From VGPI01 sp964482845 (GTDB lineage: Bacteria > Cloacimonadota > Cloacimonadia > Cloacimonadales > Cloacimonadaceae): a stretch of DNA of 61,746 nucleotides. Below are positions 18,024 through 27,276 of this stretch, piece after piece. The notes below the pieces were generated by a model. That model searched no databases and was not told the DNA's origin. It saw only the letters and a program-made list of their open reading frames with translations. How positions within the stretch are numbered: the stretch's first letter is position 1; each line of letters begins with the position of its first letter. Location: assembly GCA_964482845.1 (NCBI GenBank), contig CAYZZE010000001.1, positions 1 through 61,746 on the forward strand. The letters run 5' to 3'. The position numbers and the translations under genes were made by a program.

Positions 18024-19075
18024 TGACGTTTCTCCTTGTGTAACAAAATGTAAGCGACGATCACGCAAACCATCATCAAGACGATAAGGATGGAAAAGAG
18101 CAGTTTGCGCGAGGAAAGTGCAAAGCCGGTAGCAACAAGACCGAAAAGGCAGGTTACGCCATATAGGATGAGGGCGATCGACTTGTGGGAGAGGCCGGCG
18201 GAAAGCATGATATGATGGAGATGCGATCTATCCGGTTTGAAGATATTGCCTTTGCCCAGTCGGCGAAATACCGCCAGGACGACATCAATAACCGGGATGG
18301 ACATTACAGTGATGGGGACGATGATGGTCAGAGTGGTAATCCCTTTGTATTGAGCGGTTCCGGCACTTGCCAGCGCTGCCAGGTTGAGTCCGATAAAGAT
18401 GGCACCGGTATCACCCATGAAAATCCGGGCGGGGTGAAAGTTGTATCTCAGAAACGCCAGATTGCCGGCGATCAAGAGAGAGGTGAGAGCCACTACAGTC
18501 AGATTGAAATCCCGAATACCAAAGACCAGCAGAACGGCAGCGGAAATTATGGCGATTCCACTTGCCAAGCCATCAATTCCGTCGATGAAATTGATCGCAT
18601 TGATAATGACGACATACCAAAGGACTGTGACGGGCATTGAGAGCCATCCGAGATCGATCGTGGCGCCCAAAGGATTGGTGAGTTGCGTCACTCTATAACC
18701 CAATTCATACATAGCCAGTCCGATCCCGATCTGCCAGAGGATCTTAAACCGGGCACGGCTCTCATATTTGTCATCAAAGAGTCCGAGCATAAGAGCAATA
18801 ATACCCACAACGCCGACGCCAAGAAGGTTTTTGGCAAATTCCGGATGTGCCCGGAGGTTGATAAATCCGATAAGGATCTGGGCGAAAACGATCATCAAAC
18901 CAAAGGACAATCCGCCTGCCTCGGGTTGGGTATGTAAATGGATGCGGCGCTCGTCCGGCTTTGCCATAAATCCGTAGCGCAGGGAAAAGCGGATATTGAG
19001 AGGGATCAGCAACAGAGAGGCAATAAAGACAAATGCGGCAGTAATGACGATCTGCCAGATCAGATACAGAGGCAT
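18020..19075 (-). CDS. WecA/MraY-like polyprenyl-phosphate sugar-1-phosphate transferase
   Basis: A polytopic inner-membrane enzyme (351 residues, about ten TM segments) that transfers a HexNAc-1-phosphate from its UDP-sugar to undecaprenyl phosphate, starting glycan synthesis. Family motifs are visible: LGLFDDKYESRARFK, NAINFIDGIDGLASG, FMGDTGAIFIG and PDRSHLHH, the last typical of WecA/TagO rather than MraY. ATG 19075 touches the TGA of the upstream GT4 gene. Together with the deacetylase and GT4 genes it forms a short minus-strand operon that probably starts a surface glycan. The donor sugar cannot be read from sequence. Confidence 0.9.
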   Translation of the reverse strand: MPLYLIWQIVITAAFVFIASLLLIPLNIRFSLRYGFMAKPDERRIHLHTQPEAGGLSFGLMIVFAQILIGFINLRAHPEFAKNLLGVGVVGIIALMLGLFDDKYESRARFKILWQIGIGLAMYELGYRVTQLTNPLGATIDLGWLSMPVTVLWYVVIINAINFIDGIDGLASGIAIISAAVLLVFGIRDFNLTVVALTSLLIAGNLAFLRYNFHPARIFMGDTGAIFIGLNLAALASAGTAQYKGITTLTIIVPITVMSIPVIDVVLAVFRRLGKGNIFKPDRSHLHHIMLSAGLSHKSIALILYGVTCLFGLVATGFALSSRKLLFSILIVLMMVCVIVAYILLHKEKRQ

Positions 19076-20202
19076 CAGGGGCTCCTTAGTGTCCGGTAGA
19101 TATTCAGATAGCCGTCCGCCATCGCCTGATAGGAACACTGGTGCCGGATGCGGGATAAGGCATTATTGCCTTTTTCCCTAATCTGGGAATAGGGGAGGTC
19201 GATGAGAGCAAGGAGCTTACTCTCAAGCAACGGTGGGTTATCCTGCCTGATCAACCATCCGCAATCGTCTGAGACAAGTTCGGCGATGGAAGGGATATCC
19301 GATCCGATGATAGGCAAGCCGCTATGCATTGCCTCGATGATGCTGATCGGTTGGGCTTCCCAATTGGAATAAAGAAGAAAGGCGTCAAATGTGGCGAGTA
19401 GGGGTGGAATATCGGATACCAGTCCGGGCAGGATCACCCGATCGGTCACTTTCAGCGAGTGAACTATCTGGCGGCATAGATCGAGATGTTCACCGTCTCC
19501 GGCAAAGATAAAACGAACGTTTGAATGTTTTTGGCAGATATGACAGGCGGCGGTCACGGTCTGGATGGAATTTTTCTGGGGGGAAAAGCGCATGGTTGAG
19601 CCGATGGTGAATATCTTTGGCGGATTATCATTACGGCGGGAGGCAATATCCACCAATCTTTGGCGGAGTTCGTCAGACAAGGCATTATTGATGGTGATCG
19701 CCTTATCGGGGTGTGTAAGTCCCATTTTTAACCACAATTCACGGTCACAGTTATTAACAAAAACCAAACGCTGATATAAAGGTGCGATCATCCGTTCGAT
19801 AGTCACAAATGACTGATAGACCAAGCGTGACTGTCCCCAGTGAAAAGGATTGCCATGCAGCGTATGAACGGCAAGCGGGACTTTTAGCAGATAAGCGGCG
19901 ATTCCGCCCAAGAGTCCGGTCTTGGATGAATGGGTATGGACGATGTCAAAGCGATGGCGGCGGATGATCCTTAATATCTGACTAAGAGCAACCCAATCCA
20001 TTGGTGAGATCGAATGACGCAAGGCATTGATCGGGGTGTAATTGAATCCCAGTTCTTTGACCTTATACTCCAGCAGTCGTCCGGGCTGGCTGGCGACGTA
20101 GATCTCAAATTGGTCGCGGGGCAATGATTGCATGAGGTGCAGCATCATATTCTGAGCACCGTAGAGCAGGGGGAGAAGTTGGAGATGCAATATCTTGATC
20201 AT
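19075..20202 (-). CDS. GT4-family glycosyltransferase
   Basis: A 375-residue GT-B glycosyltransferase. The N-domain contains VHTHSSKTGLLGG, and the C-domain nucleotide-sugar site contains EAQPISIIEAMHSGLP, the family E-x7-E motif. It likely adds a sugar to the lipid-linked acceptor made by the neighbouring WecA-like enzyme. It is 10 bp downstream of the deacetylase-like gene and touches the WecA-like gene, so the three are co-transcribed. Donor and acceptor are unknown. Confidence 0.9.
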   Translation of the reverse strand: MIKILHLQLLPLLYGAQNMMLHLMQSLPRDQFEIYVASQPGRLLEYKVKELGFNYTPINALRHSISPMDWVALSQILRIIRRHRFDIVHTHSSKTGLLGGIAAYLLKVPLAVHTLHGNPFHWGQSRLVYQSFVTIERMIAPLYQRLVFVNNCDRELWLKMGLTHPDKAITINNALSDELRQRLVDIASRRNDNPPKIFTIGSTMRFSPQKNSIQTVTAACHICQKHSNVRFIFAGDGEHLDLCRQIVHSLKVTDRVILPGLVSDIPPLLATFDAFLLYSNWEAQPISIIEAMHSGLPIIGSDIPSIAELVSDDCGWLIRQDNPPLLESKLLALIDLPYSQIREKGNNALSRIRHQCSYQAMADGYLNIYRTLRSP

Positions 20203-20212
20203 TGTTATCGGG

Positions 20213-21880
20213 TCAATCGGGTGGGCTAAACCGGATCAGCGCAATGGTTCCTTTCTTGATACCGGAGAAGCGGAAAAGATTTCCCTGAATATCGACCTCT
20301 ACGCCGCTGGTTTCGGCAATCTGAAATTCGGAGGATACGGTAAGGCAGAAATGATCCAGTTCATCAGGGAAAAAGACGCTGAGTTCGTAATCGCTTTCTT
20401 CGATGGTCACTCTTTCCCGCTTTTTCCACCAATCGGCAAGTTCCATGCAGGTAGCCTTGTAGATGTTTTCGGAATTGAGCAGAGCCAGGATGTATTGATA
20501 CAATTTGCCACAATAATGGATCTCGGCATAATTGGCAAGCGTGAAATCTAGACACAGAACTCCATGAACCTTGCGCACGGCTTGGTAGATCTTTTTGAAC
20601 TGGACTTTGGCATCTTCGAGGGATACAATGCGATTGCGGGTCAGGCGGAGATAAATGTCGCGGAAGGAGAGAGGTATCTCATAATGGCTGGAGATGGTCC
20701 CTCCAAACCAAGGTTGATAAGGGATAGCGACGCCATTCTTGAATCCGGGCATGCTTTGATAACACAAACTATTGCTGTAAGCCGGTCTGACCTGCTGAAG
20801 GAGTTCGCGGATCTGGTCATGGATGCGGAAGTCAAACTGGCGGATGCCGATGCTTTGGGTTCCGATGTTGTGCGACAGGATCTGCTTGCGGGTAATGTAG
20901 TCCTCACGGTTTGGTTTATCGTTCGTTGCCAGCAGTCCGATCTCGCTTCCGGCGGCTTTGATCTTGCCGATATCTTCCTGCAGGTCTGTATCTTCCAGGG
21001 TGTAATCGATATCGGCATTTTCCTCGGCAGCAACAAAGAAAGTGGATCGGCTGTTAAATTGCTGTTCCAGATCAAGATACTCCACAAAGTTCCAATAAAC
21101 CTCGTAATTGGTAAAGAGGTATTTGAGTTTGCCGGCGATGGAGCGGAAGAGTTGCATTATCTTGAGAGTAAAAAGCATGATAAAATCATCCACCACCGAG
21201 AGCAATAAGGAATTGAAACTCCACTTTTGCAGGTCGTCCACGCTGTGGGTGAGGATGGCTGCCATGATCTGATGTTCGGGGTAAAGACATTTGCGGGCGA
21301 TGATCTGTTTTTTGGCTTTGGAGTGTTCCATGAGCATATTGTCGATCAACCATAAAAGATTGTGGACGATCGGGGTTTCGCGCCATTGGTAAAAGAGACG
21401 TGCTTCATCAGGAAAGCACTGGTATTGGTCCCGCTGAGGATCGATCTGCGATTCGAATTCGGATAGGTGGAAAAAGACATTGCCAGCAAGGTCAAAATTG
21501 ATCTTTCCGCCGTGGATCTTCTTTTCGGAATAATTTTCGGCAGGGTAGGTGAATTTGAGTTCCGAGATCACGGGCGTCAATGTGAGCAGTTTGGTTTCGC
21601 GAATACTGCGGCGGATCTTCTCTATGCTATAGCCCTTGGGGTCATACAAATTGGGATCTGCCTGGATAAAGACAGTGATGTAATGACGCGAGATCTGTTT
21701 TAGTTCCTCGGCAGTCGGTGCCAGCAGTCCGTAGATGAGCAGGATGTCCGATTCACGCAGTTTTTGGATATCATCTATGTACCTGTGGCTGTAGCCCAAA
21801 GTGTGGAAGATAAAATTGAAACTATATTTTATCTCCTTCTGATAGCGTTCGAGTTTGTAGTCCGTATATATTGAGATCAT
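20213..21880 (-). CDS. DUF7033/polysaccharide deacetylase-like protein
   Basis: A 555-residue protein. The N-terminal part (1-190) looks like the DUF7033 domain that precedes polysaccharide deacetylase folds; the central part has THSVDDLQKW, corresponding to the HDVD-type metal-site motif, and YHYEIPLSFRD-like segments follow. A divalent metal may be used to remove N-acetyl groups from a glycan, but the motif differs from canonical NodB enzymes, so activity is uncertain. There is no signal peptide, suggesting cytoplasmic action on an intermediate. It is the first gene of the minus-strand operon. No clear ribosome-binding site precedes ATG 21880. Confidence 0.65.
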   Translation of the reverse strand: MISIYTDYKLERYQKEIKYSFNFIFHTLGYSHRYIDDIQKLRESDILLIYGLLAPTAEELKQISRHYITVFIQADPNLYDPKGYSIEKIRRSIRETKLLTLTPVISELKFTYPAENYSEKKIHGGKINFDLAGNVFFHLSEFESQIDPQRDQYQCFPDEARLFYQWRETPIVHNLLWLIDNMLMEHSKAKKQIIARKCLYPEHQIMAAILTHSVDDLQKWSFNSLLLSVVDDFIMLFTLKIMQLFRSIAGKLKYLFTNYEVYWNFVEYLDLEQQFNSRSTFFVAAEENADIDYTLEDTDLQEDIGKIKAAGSEIGLLATNDKPNREDYITRKQILSHNIGTQSIGIRQFDFRIHDQIRELLQQVRPAYSNSLCYQSMPGFKNGVAIPYQPWFGGTISSHYEIPLSFRDIYLRLTRNRIVSLEDAKVQFKKIYQAVRKVHGVLCLDFTLANYAEIHYCGKLYQYILALLNSENIYKATCMELADWWKKRERVTIEESDYELSVFFPDELDHFCLTVSSEFQIAETSGVEVDIQGNLFRFSGIKKGTIALIRFSPPD

Positions 21881-21975
21881 CGCTTAACATTCACCACTTT
21901 TTTTACTTTTTGTCCCCCATCAGTTAAACAATGAAGTGGTGTCAAGGAAAATCGGCAGCCCCTTGTTTGACTATA

Positions 21976-22057
21976 GTCCTCCTTGCTTGATAACCTTAGT
22001 ATAACCTTAGTATAACCTTACGACCGTAAGGTTATACTAAGGTTATGAAGCAGGGAG
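21976..22057 (-). repeat. palindromic repeat, copy 3 (reverse orientation)
   Basis: 22-bp arms at 22001-22022 and 22025-22046 around AC. The extra 11-bp module lies on the left (21990-22000), exactly as expected for an inverted copy of copies 2, 4, 5 and 6. Confidence 0.95.
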
Positions 22058-22364
22058 AATGCAGGAGAAAGCGCTATTCCGCTTGAATCTAAACCTTCTT
22101 AAGGCAGTTGCATGATTCAGAGCGGTTGACTCCATGGTCATATATACGCCTTCTGTCAGGCAAGACCCGGTGTCTTAACATTGCTGCCGGATGTTAGGCG
22201 GTAACTTCCATCACCGTCCGGAACGCCGCCAACGATCAACCAGCAAGGGTATCCGGACTTTGGGAGGACTTTAGTCCGGGAGAAATCCCCTCTCGCCGGT
22301 CAGGCCTCATTCTTTTAATACGCTGGCATATGTCTCTCGTTCGGACAGAAGTCCTCTCAACGTC

Positions 22365-22433
22365 TAAAAACCCAGTAGGGTTGTATGTACTCTCACGATC
22401 CGAAACGGTGGTTGAAACCACCGCCTAACATCT
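22365..22433 (-). repeat. inverted copy of the wing sequence found at 52582-52642
   Basis: The stretch ending in CACCGCCTAACATC is the reverse complement of the wing left of palindrome copy 5 (GATGTTAGGCGGTGGTTTCA onward). This shows that copy 3 carries a reversed version of the larger element. Confidence 0.85.
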
Positions 22434-22456
22434 GATGGCGCTGGAAAACTTATTAT

Positions 22457-22644
22457 AAAGACCGTTGAATAATCAGCAACACCGGATTTATCCGGCACCC
22501 AGCACGTTTGCCCAGATGTCATAAACAAATGTCATACAAGCATATAGATTTTACCATGCACCGACTGAAGTCAGTGCAACGACCGGCTGAAGCCAGTGCA
22601 ACGACCGGCTAAAGCCGGTGATACACCTATGTGCAACGGTCTTT
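22457..22644. mobile_element. solo MITE-like unit with 11-bp terminal inverted repeats
   Basis: AAAGACCGTTG (22457-22467) and CAACGGTCTTT (22634-22644) are perfect inverted repeats bounding 188 bp. The same end sequence bounds the elements at 15171, 52497 and 61693. It contains no palindrome copy but holds a three-unit 22-bp tandem repeat. No coding capacity. Confidence 0.8.
22561..22626. repeat. three-unit 22-bp tandem repeat with small hairpins
   Basis: Three consecutive 22-bp units begin CCGACTGAAG, CCGGCTGAAG and CCGGCTAAAG, the first two ending in GTGCAACGA; each can fold as CCGGCT-AGCCGG-like hairpins. The same unit occurs in reverse at the right edge of the window (61718-61746). Confidence 0.85.
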
Positions 22645-23334
22645 TATATTGCGTTCTCTCGATCTTAATCTCTGGTGAGCCCATTATGTGCAATGGTCTC
22701 TAAAATACAAATTTACAGGATCATTCGTGATAAAAAAACCTGATAGCTGGCAAGAAAAAAGGCGGTTTGGGAGAGAATGCCCTTCTCTGGTGATTGACTC
22801 TTTGACAGAATTGGTTCGAGGAATATCCTGCAGTGCCGTATTATCAGAGGCATCGGAATCCTCCTTTACAAACTGCACCGGAGTGCTATGCGGCAGATGA
22901 CCATGGCTCCCTTGGATAATCTATCCTCAGTTCATCCAGCGACGTCCATATCCTGGTCTCGATCAAGAATTGGCAAAAATTCATTTGACAGAAACAGTAC
23001 TGCCGTCCCTTTGGACTGTTGTAGTAAATAGTGAAAGAGATGATTGAAAAGCATGATGATAGATACATACCCAAGGGAGCGATACCTCATCCTGGTCAGC
23101 ACGATTCTGCTATTCGGTAGAGTGATTATGACGATTGACAATCTGGTGACACCTGCACCAATGTAGATATTGACATTGCCATCACGATCATAGTACCGGG
23201 GTGGCAATATCCATCTCTGGATGCAGCGCTGGTTCGTTGTTACGCATAAGCGACGGGGCGAAGCTGTATCGTATAATGTTGATCACTATAATGGCGAAAT
23301 GGAAGCCAAATCAGCCAAGTGAGGAGGGTTTATC

Positions 23335-24522
23335 ATGGATAACAAAGCCAGATTTGATACTTTACTGATTCACGGAGGTCAGAAACCTGATACTCTGAAG
23401 GCGGTGAGTCCACCGATCTACCAAACATCCACATTTGCTTTTTGCAATGCGCAAGACGGAGCGGATTGCTTTGCCGGACAGAGCGATGGCTATATCTATA
23501 CCCGTTTGGGCAATCCCACGATCCGTCACCTCGAAAATGCGGTCGCTGCTCTTGAAGGCGGATTGGGCGGGATCGCCACTGCCAGTGGGATGGGAGCGGT
23601 AACCACAGTTTATATGTCCTACCTTGGAAACGGTAGTCATATCGTATCCACCGATGCCGTTTATGGAGCTTCCCGCACTGTCCTGGAGAAGTTGCTATCG
23701 AGGTTTGGGGTGGAAGCGACTTTCGTTGATACAAGCAAGATAGAACTGGTCGAACAAGCCATCCGTCCCAATACAAAGCTTCTGTTCATAGAAACCCCGG
23801 CAAATCCCACCATCTCCATTACCGACATCGCCGCGTGCGCCGTTATTGCCCGAAAATATGGGATCAAACTGGCAGTGGATAATACCTTCTGTTCGCCTTA
23901 CCTGCAAAGACCGCTGGAACTGGGTGCGGATATTGTCCTGCATTCCATTACCAAGTTTATCAATGGTCATGCTGATGTGGTCGGCGGCGTCATCGTGACT
24001 ATGACGGAAGAAGACCACAAGTTGATGTATGGTGTCATGACCAACATGGGTCCAAACATGGATCCGCATCAGGCGTATTTGGTTATCCGCGGCTTAAAGA
24101 CGTTATCCATCCGGATCGACCGGGCGCAGGCAAATGCCGTGAGGATCGCATCCTATCTGGAAACGCATCCCCAGGTTGCCTGGGTCAGATATCCAGGACT
24201 GCCCTCCCATCCGCAGTTTGATTTGGCAAAAAGGCAGCAGAAGGGACCGGGAGCGATGATCTCATTTGGACTCAAGGGTGGCCTTGAAGCGGGCAGGACA
24301 GTCATGGATAATGTCAAGGTTGCGATTCTTGCAGTTTCTCTCGGTGGCGTGGAAACGCTGATCCAGCATCCAGCATCCATGACTCATGCCAAGGTTGCCC
24401 AAGAGGCAAAACTCAGAGCCGGGATCACCGATGATCTGGTTCGGCTATCGGTAGGAATCGAGGATGTGGAAGATCTGATCGAGGATCTGGAACAGGCATT
24501 AGCGATGATTAAGCATAAGTGA
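23335..24522 (+). CDS. trans-sulfuration PLP enzyme (methionine gamma-lyase/cystathionine gamma-lyase type)
   Basis: A 395-residue Cys/Met-metabolism PLP enzyme. The PLP Lys is Lys207 in HSITKFINGHADVVGG; YTR (56-58), Tyr110 and DNTFCSPYLQRP are family residues. MDPHQAYLVIRGLKTL resembles methionine gamma-lyase, which cleaves methionine to methanethiol, ammonia and 2-oxobutyrate, an amino-acid fermentation step. However, the Cys that is key for methionine gamma-lyase (C116 in the Pseudomonas enzyme) is Ala112 here (VYGAS), so a cystathionine or homocysteine activity is possible. GAGGAGG gives a strong ribosome-binding site. It is a metabolic gene at the head of a glycan cluster. I see no SAM-riboswitch-like structure upstream. 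Confidence 0.85.
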   Translation: MDNKARFDTLLIHGGQKPDTLKAVSPPIYQTSTFAFCNAQDGADCFAGQSDGYIYTRLGNPTIRHLENAVAALEGGLGGIATASGMGAVTTVYMSYLGNGSHIVSTDAVYGASRTVLEKLLSRFGVEATFVDTSKIELVEQAIRPNTKLLFIETPANPTISITDIAACAVIARKYGIKLAVDNTFCSPYLQRPLELGADIVLHSITKFINGHADVVGGVIVTMTEEDHKLMYGVMTNMGPNMDPHQAYLVIRGLKTLSIRIDRAQANAVRIASYLETHPQVAWVRYPGLPSHPQFDLAKRQQKGPGAMISFGLKGGLEAGRTVMDNVKVAILAVSLGGVETLIQHPASMTHAKVAQEAKLRAGITDDLVRLSVGIEDVEDLIEDLEQALAMIKHK

Positions 24523-24541
24523 ATAAGGACAGATAACGCTC

Positions 24542-25675
24542 ATGCATCGTTTATCAAACACGGGAGAAACCGATGTCCTGATCATCGGTACCGGCATTTA
24601 CGGGCTTTATGCTGCGGATATGCTTTCCCGCAAAGGGCAACGTGTCATGATCATCGATTGCGATCCGGAGTCATTCGGCAGGGGTTCTTATGTAAACCAA
24701 GCGCGTGTCCACAATGGATACCACTACCCCCGCAGTGTATCCACCGCCGCCAAATCCGCCTATTATTTTCAACGTTTTAACCAGGACTTTGGTTTTGCTA
24801 TTAACGGCAAATTCAAAAAGATCTACGCCATATCCGCCAAGTTTTCCTTTACCAGCGGGACTCAATTTCGGAAGTTCTGCTCCTATACCGGCATTCCCTG
24901 CCGGGAGATAGATGCCTCCGAGTACTTTCAAGGGGGGATGGTGGAAGCGGCTTTTGAAACCGAGGAATTTGCCTTCGACGCTTTTTTGATAAGGGACTGG
25001 TATAAAGAACGCTTAAGACAGCGGGATAATATTTCCTTCCAGTTCAGCTGCCGGATCGAAGGGATCGATATCTCCAACGATCGCTATCAGCTTACTCTCA
25101 ATGATGGATCACTCGTCAGTGTTCCATTCGTGCTGAATGCCACCTATGCCAGCGTAAATCAATTGTTGGAACGCTTCGGCTTTGAGAAGTTCCGCATCAA
25201 GTATGAGATCTGCGAAATCGCCTTATGTAAACCTAATCCAGCCCTCGACAGCGTCGGCATTACTGTCATGGATGGCCCTTTTTTCTCGGTCATGCCATTC
25301 GGTGTTGATGGCTTGTATTCATTGACTTCCGTCACTTTTACTCCACACATTACCTCTTATGAGCAGTTACCCCGCTTTGCCTGCCAGCAGGTTAATACAT
25401 ACTGCACCCCCGAATTTCTGCAGAATTGCAATACTTGTCCGGCCCGTCCACATACCGCTTGGGGATATATGCATCAATTGGCACGACTCTATCTTGATCC
25501 CCGCTTGGAAATGGAATACAAAGAGTCGCTCTTTGCCATCAAACCGATCTTACTTGCTTCCGAACTTGACGATTCCCGACCCACAGTCATCCGGGAGTTC
25601 TCCCAGAGCCCGAGATTCGTTTCCGTTCTTTCGGGCAAGATAAACACTGTTTATGATCTTGATGAGGTACTATAA
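24542..25675 (+). CDS. FAD-dependent oxidoreductase
   Basis: A 377-residue protein with an N-terminal Rossmann dinucleotide site (VLIIGTGIYGLYAADML, then an acidic residue at the end of beta-2 in MIIDCD), typical of the D-amino-acid oxidase-like (DAO) superfamily. The C-terminal half is the substrate domain. The substrate is unknown; its position next to GT2 and amino-sugar genes suggests oxidation of a sugar or sugar-linked amine, but this is inference. Its stop overlaps the GT2 start by one base. Confidence 0.75.
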   Translation: MHRLSNTGETDVLIIGTGIYGLYAADMLSRKGQRVMIIDCDPESFGRGSYVNQARVHNGYHYPRSVSTAAKSAYYFQRFNQDFGFAINGKFKKIYAISAKFSFTSGTQFRKFCSYTGIPCREIDASEYFQGGMVEAAFETEEFAFDAFLIRDWYKERLRQRDNISFQFSCRIEGIDISNDRYQLTLNDGSLVSVPFVLNATYASVNQLLERFGFEKFRIKYEICEIALCKPNPALDSVGITVMDGPFFSVMPFGVDGLYSLTSVTFTPHITSYEQLPRFACQQVNTYCTPEFLQNCNTCPARPHTAWGYMHQLARLYLDPRLEMEYKESLFAIKPILLASELDDSRPTVIREFSQSPRFVSVLSGKINTVYDLDEVL

Positions 25676-26607
25676 TGCGTGAGAAATCATTCGTATCATT
25701 CGTGGTCTATGTCTATAACGCCGAAAAGGTTATCCAAGAGTTTATCAAGAGTTTGGATCAAGCCGCTGCCCAGAAGTTTGAGACCTATGAGATAATCTTG
25801 GTCAACGATCATAGCGATGACGGCACCAAAGCACAGATCAAAGCTGCTGGCGCTGGTATAAAAGGCAATCTGACCGTACTTAACTTGGCATGGCGTCATC
25901 GCCGGGAATTGGCGATGCTGGCTGGAACCGATCTGGCGATTGGTGACTTCGTTTTTGAGCTCGAGACCACCCGTCCCGACTTCACCTGGGACATCATCGT
26001 TCAGTTGTATGATAAATGTGTCAGTGGTTTCGATGTAGTCTTCGCTTTTCCCAAAAACAAGACCAAGACACGCTCACGCTTGTTCTATTGGCTGCTCAAC
26101 AAACTTTCCTACCTGAATGTGGAGACCTCGACGGAGACGGCGAAGATCGTCTCACGCAAAGCACTGAACCGGGCACTGCTGGAGCGCGGCAAGATCAGAT
26201 ACCGCAAGGTGCTGTATAAGTATTGCGGTTTTCCCACAGCAGCGGTTGTCTATGAGCCTATCTCCGGCACAACGGATAAGAACGAGATGACCCTATTGCA
26301 GAAGACCACCTTGGCTACTGATGTCTTCGTCGTTTTTTCCAATATTGGCATTCATATAGCCATGTTGTTTTCTGTGTTGTCGATGATCATTTCTGCAACG
26401 ATCGGGATTTATGCGTTGATTGCTTATATCAGCGGGCTGCCGATCATTTCCGGTTGGACAACGACGATGCTCTTCCTATCAATGGGTTTCTCGGGAATTT
26501 TCCTGACTCTCACTATCTTGGCTAAGTACATCAGCACGATCTTACAGGAGCAGAGACAGGGTTCCTTGTACACCGTGGAAACAATTGACCGCATCATTAA
26601 CCGCTGA
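25675..26607 (+). CDS. GT2-family glycosyltransferase with two C-terminal TM segments
   Basis: A 310-residue DPM1/GtrB-like inverting glycosyltransferase. The GT-A domain shows FVVYVYNAEKVI, ILVNDHSDDGT and FELETTRPDF in place of a classic DxD-containing loop. Two TM helices follow (about 226-255 and 260-285). Such enzymes charge polyprenyl phosphate with a hexose or transfer sugars at the membrane. It precedes the GNAT and aminotransferase genes. The altered DxD region makes donor prediction unsafe. Confidence 0.82.
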   Translation: MREKSFVSFVVYVYNAEKVIQEFIKSLDQAAAQKFETYEIILVNDHSDDGTKAQIKAAGAGIKGNLTVLNLAWRHRRELAMLAGTDLAIGDFVFELETTRPDFTWDIIVQLYDKCVSGFDVVFAFPKNKTKTRSRLFYWLLNKLSYLNVETSTETAKIVSRKALNRALLERGKIRYRKVLYKYCGFPTAAVVYEPISGTTDKNEMTLLQKTTLATDVFVVFSNIGIHIAMLFSVLSMIISATIGIYALIAYISGLPIISGWTTTMLFLSMGFSGIFLTLTILAKYISTILQEQRQGSLYTVETIDRIINR

Positions 26608-26664
26608 TGTAAAACTATTTTGGGCGATAAGATAAGATGAAATTTTTCGAGTACAGGAGGAAAG

Positions 26665-27276
26665 ATGCTCGGCATCAAGGTTGATAATATCGAAGTTAGA
26701 CTGGTTGAGGTGACTGATGCTGGGGATATTGTGAGGATCAGAACCGCACCCCAGCGAGATAAATACATCAATCCTACTTCCAAGGACATCGAGGAACAAC
26801 AGCAATGGATCGCTGAATACAAGAAACGTGAACAAATGGGCAAAGAGTTGCTCTTTGTATTCATCGAAGAGGGACTTCTCAGAGGAACCTACCGCTTATC
26901 GAAAATCAATCGTTTCTCCTTTGAAGCGGGCAGCTGGGTCTTTGAAAAAACCATAAACAAGGCATTGCCCAAACTGGCTGACGTGATTATGACCGATTTT
27001 GGCCTTTTCACACTCAAACGGAACGTTATGCTATTCAATATAATCAAAGAGAATGAACGGGTGTGGAGGATCCAAGACCGGAAAAACCCAATTTGGCTGG
27101 ATGAAAGCAACACCCATTTTCATTTTGCTTTGATTGCCGATACTTGGCAAAAGAGCAAAGCGGAATTTCTGTCATTTTGCCAAGTCGATCCTGTATATTA
27201 TGAACTGTTTCACACGGCATTACAAACGGCTTACAATGATTGGCCGCTCAGAGATCAATACGAATTGAAGCAATGA
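26665..27276 (+). CDS. GNAT-family acyltransferase
   Basis: A 203-residue GNAT-like protein (VRLVEVTDAGDIVRIRT start, ELLFVFIEEGLLRGTYRL strand, FEAGSWVF, and a C-terminal extension). ACAGGAGGAAAG is an excellent ribosome-binding site. It overlaps the aminotransferase by 4 bp, so it probably N-acylates the amino sugar that enzyme produces, analogous in role to FdtC/QdtC, which are hexapeptide enzymes instead. The acetyl-CoA loop is not sharp, so substrate and activity are inferred. Confidence 0.65.
   Translation: MLGIKVDNIEVRLVEVTDAGDIVRIRTAPQRDKYINPTSKDIEEQQQWIAEYKKREQMGKELLFVFIEEGLLRGTYRLSKINRFSFEAGSWVFEKTINKALPKLADVIMTDFGLFTLKRNVMLFNIIKENERVWRIQDRKNPIWLDESNTHFHFALIADTWQKSKAEFLSFCQVDPVYYELFHTALQTAYNDWPLRDQYELKQ

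Larger units (their letters stand above)
21881..23334. other. 1.45-kb gene-free divergent region, repeat-rich
   Basis: No supported gene. It separates the minus-strand operon from the 38-kb plus-strand cluster and contains palindrome copy 3 with its wing (21976-22435) and a solo MITE-like unit (22457-22644). A hairpin-rich piece is also present (CCGGACT at 22254-22260 with AGTCCGG at 22272-22278). The stretch 22680-23300 shows small ORFs on both strands without ribosome-binding sites or recognisable domains and may be degraded coding sequence. Promoters for both operons should lie here, but none is clear. Confidence 0.55.

Noticed and set aside
22932..23207. Minus-strand 91-residue ORF in the divergent region
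   Set aside because: No ribosome-binding site, no recognised domain and no consistent coding pattern; at most degraded sequence.
23200..23334. SAM-type riboswitch before the methionine lyase-like gene
   Set aside because: I looked for the conserved core and a following terminator or sequestering hairpin and found neither.
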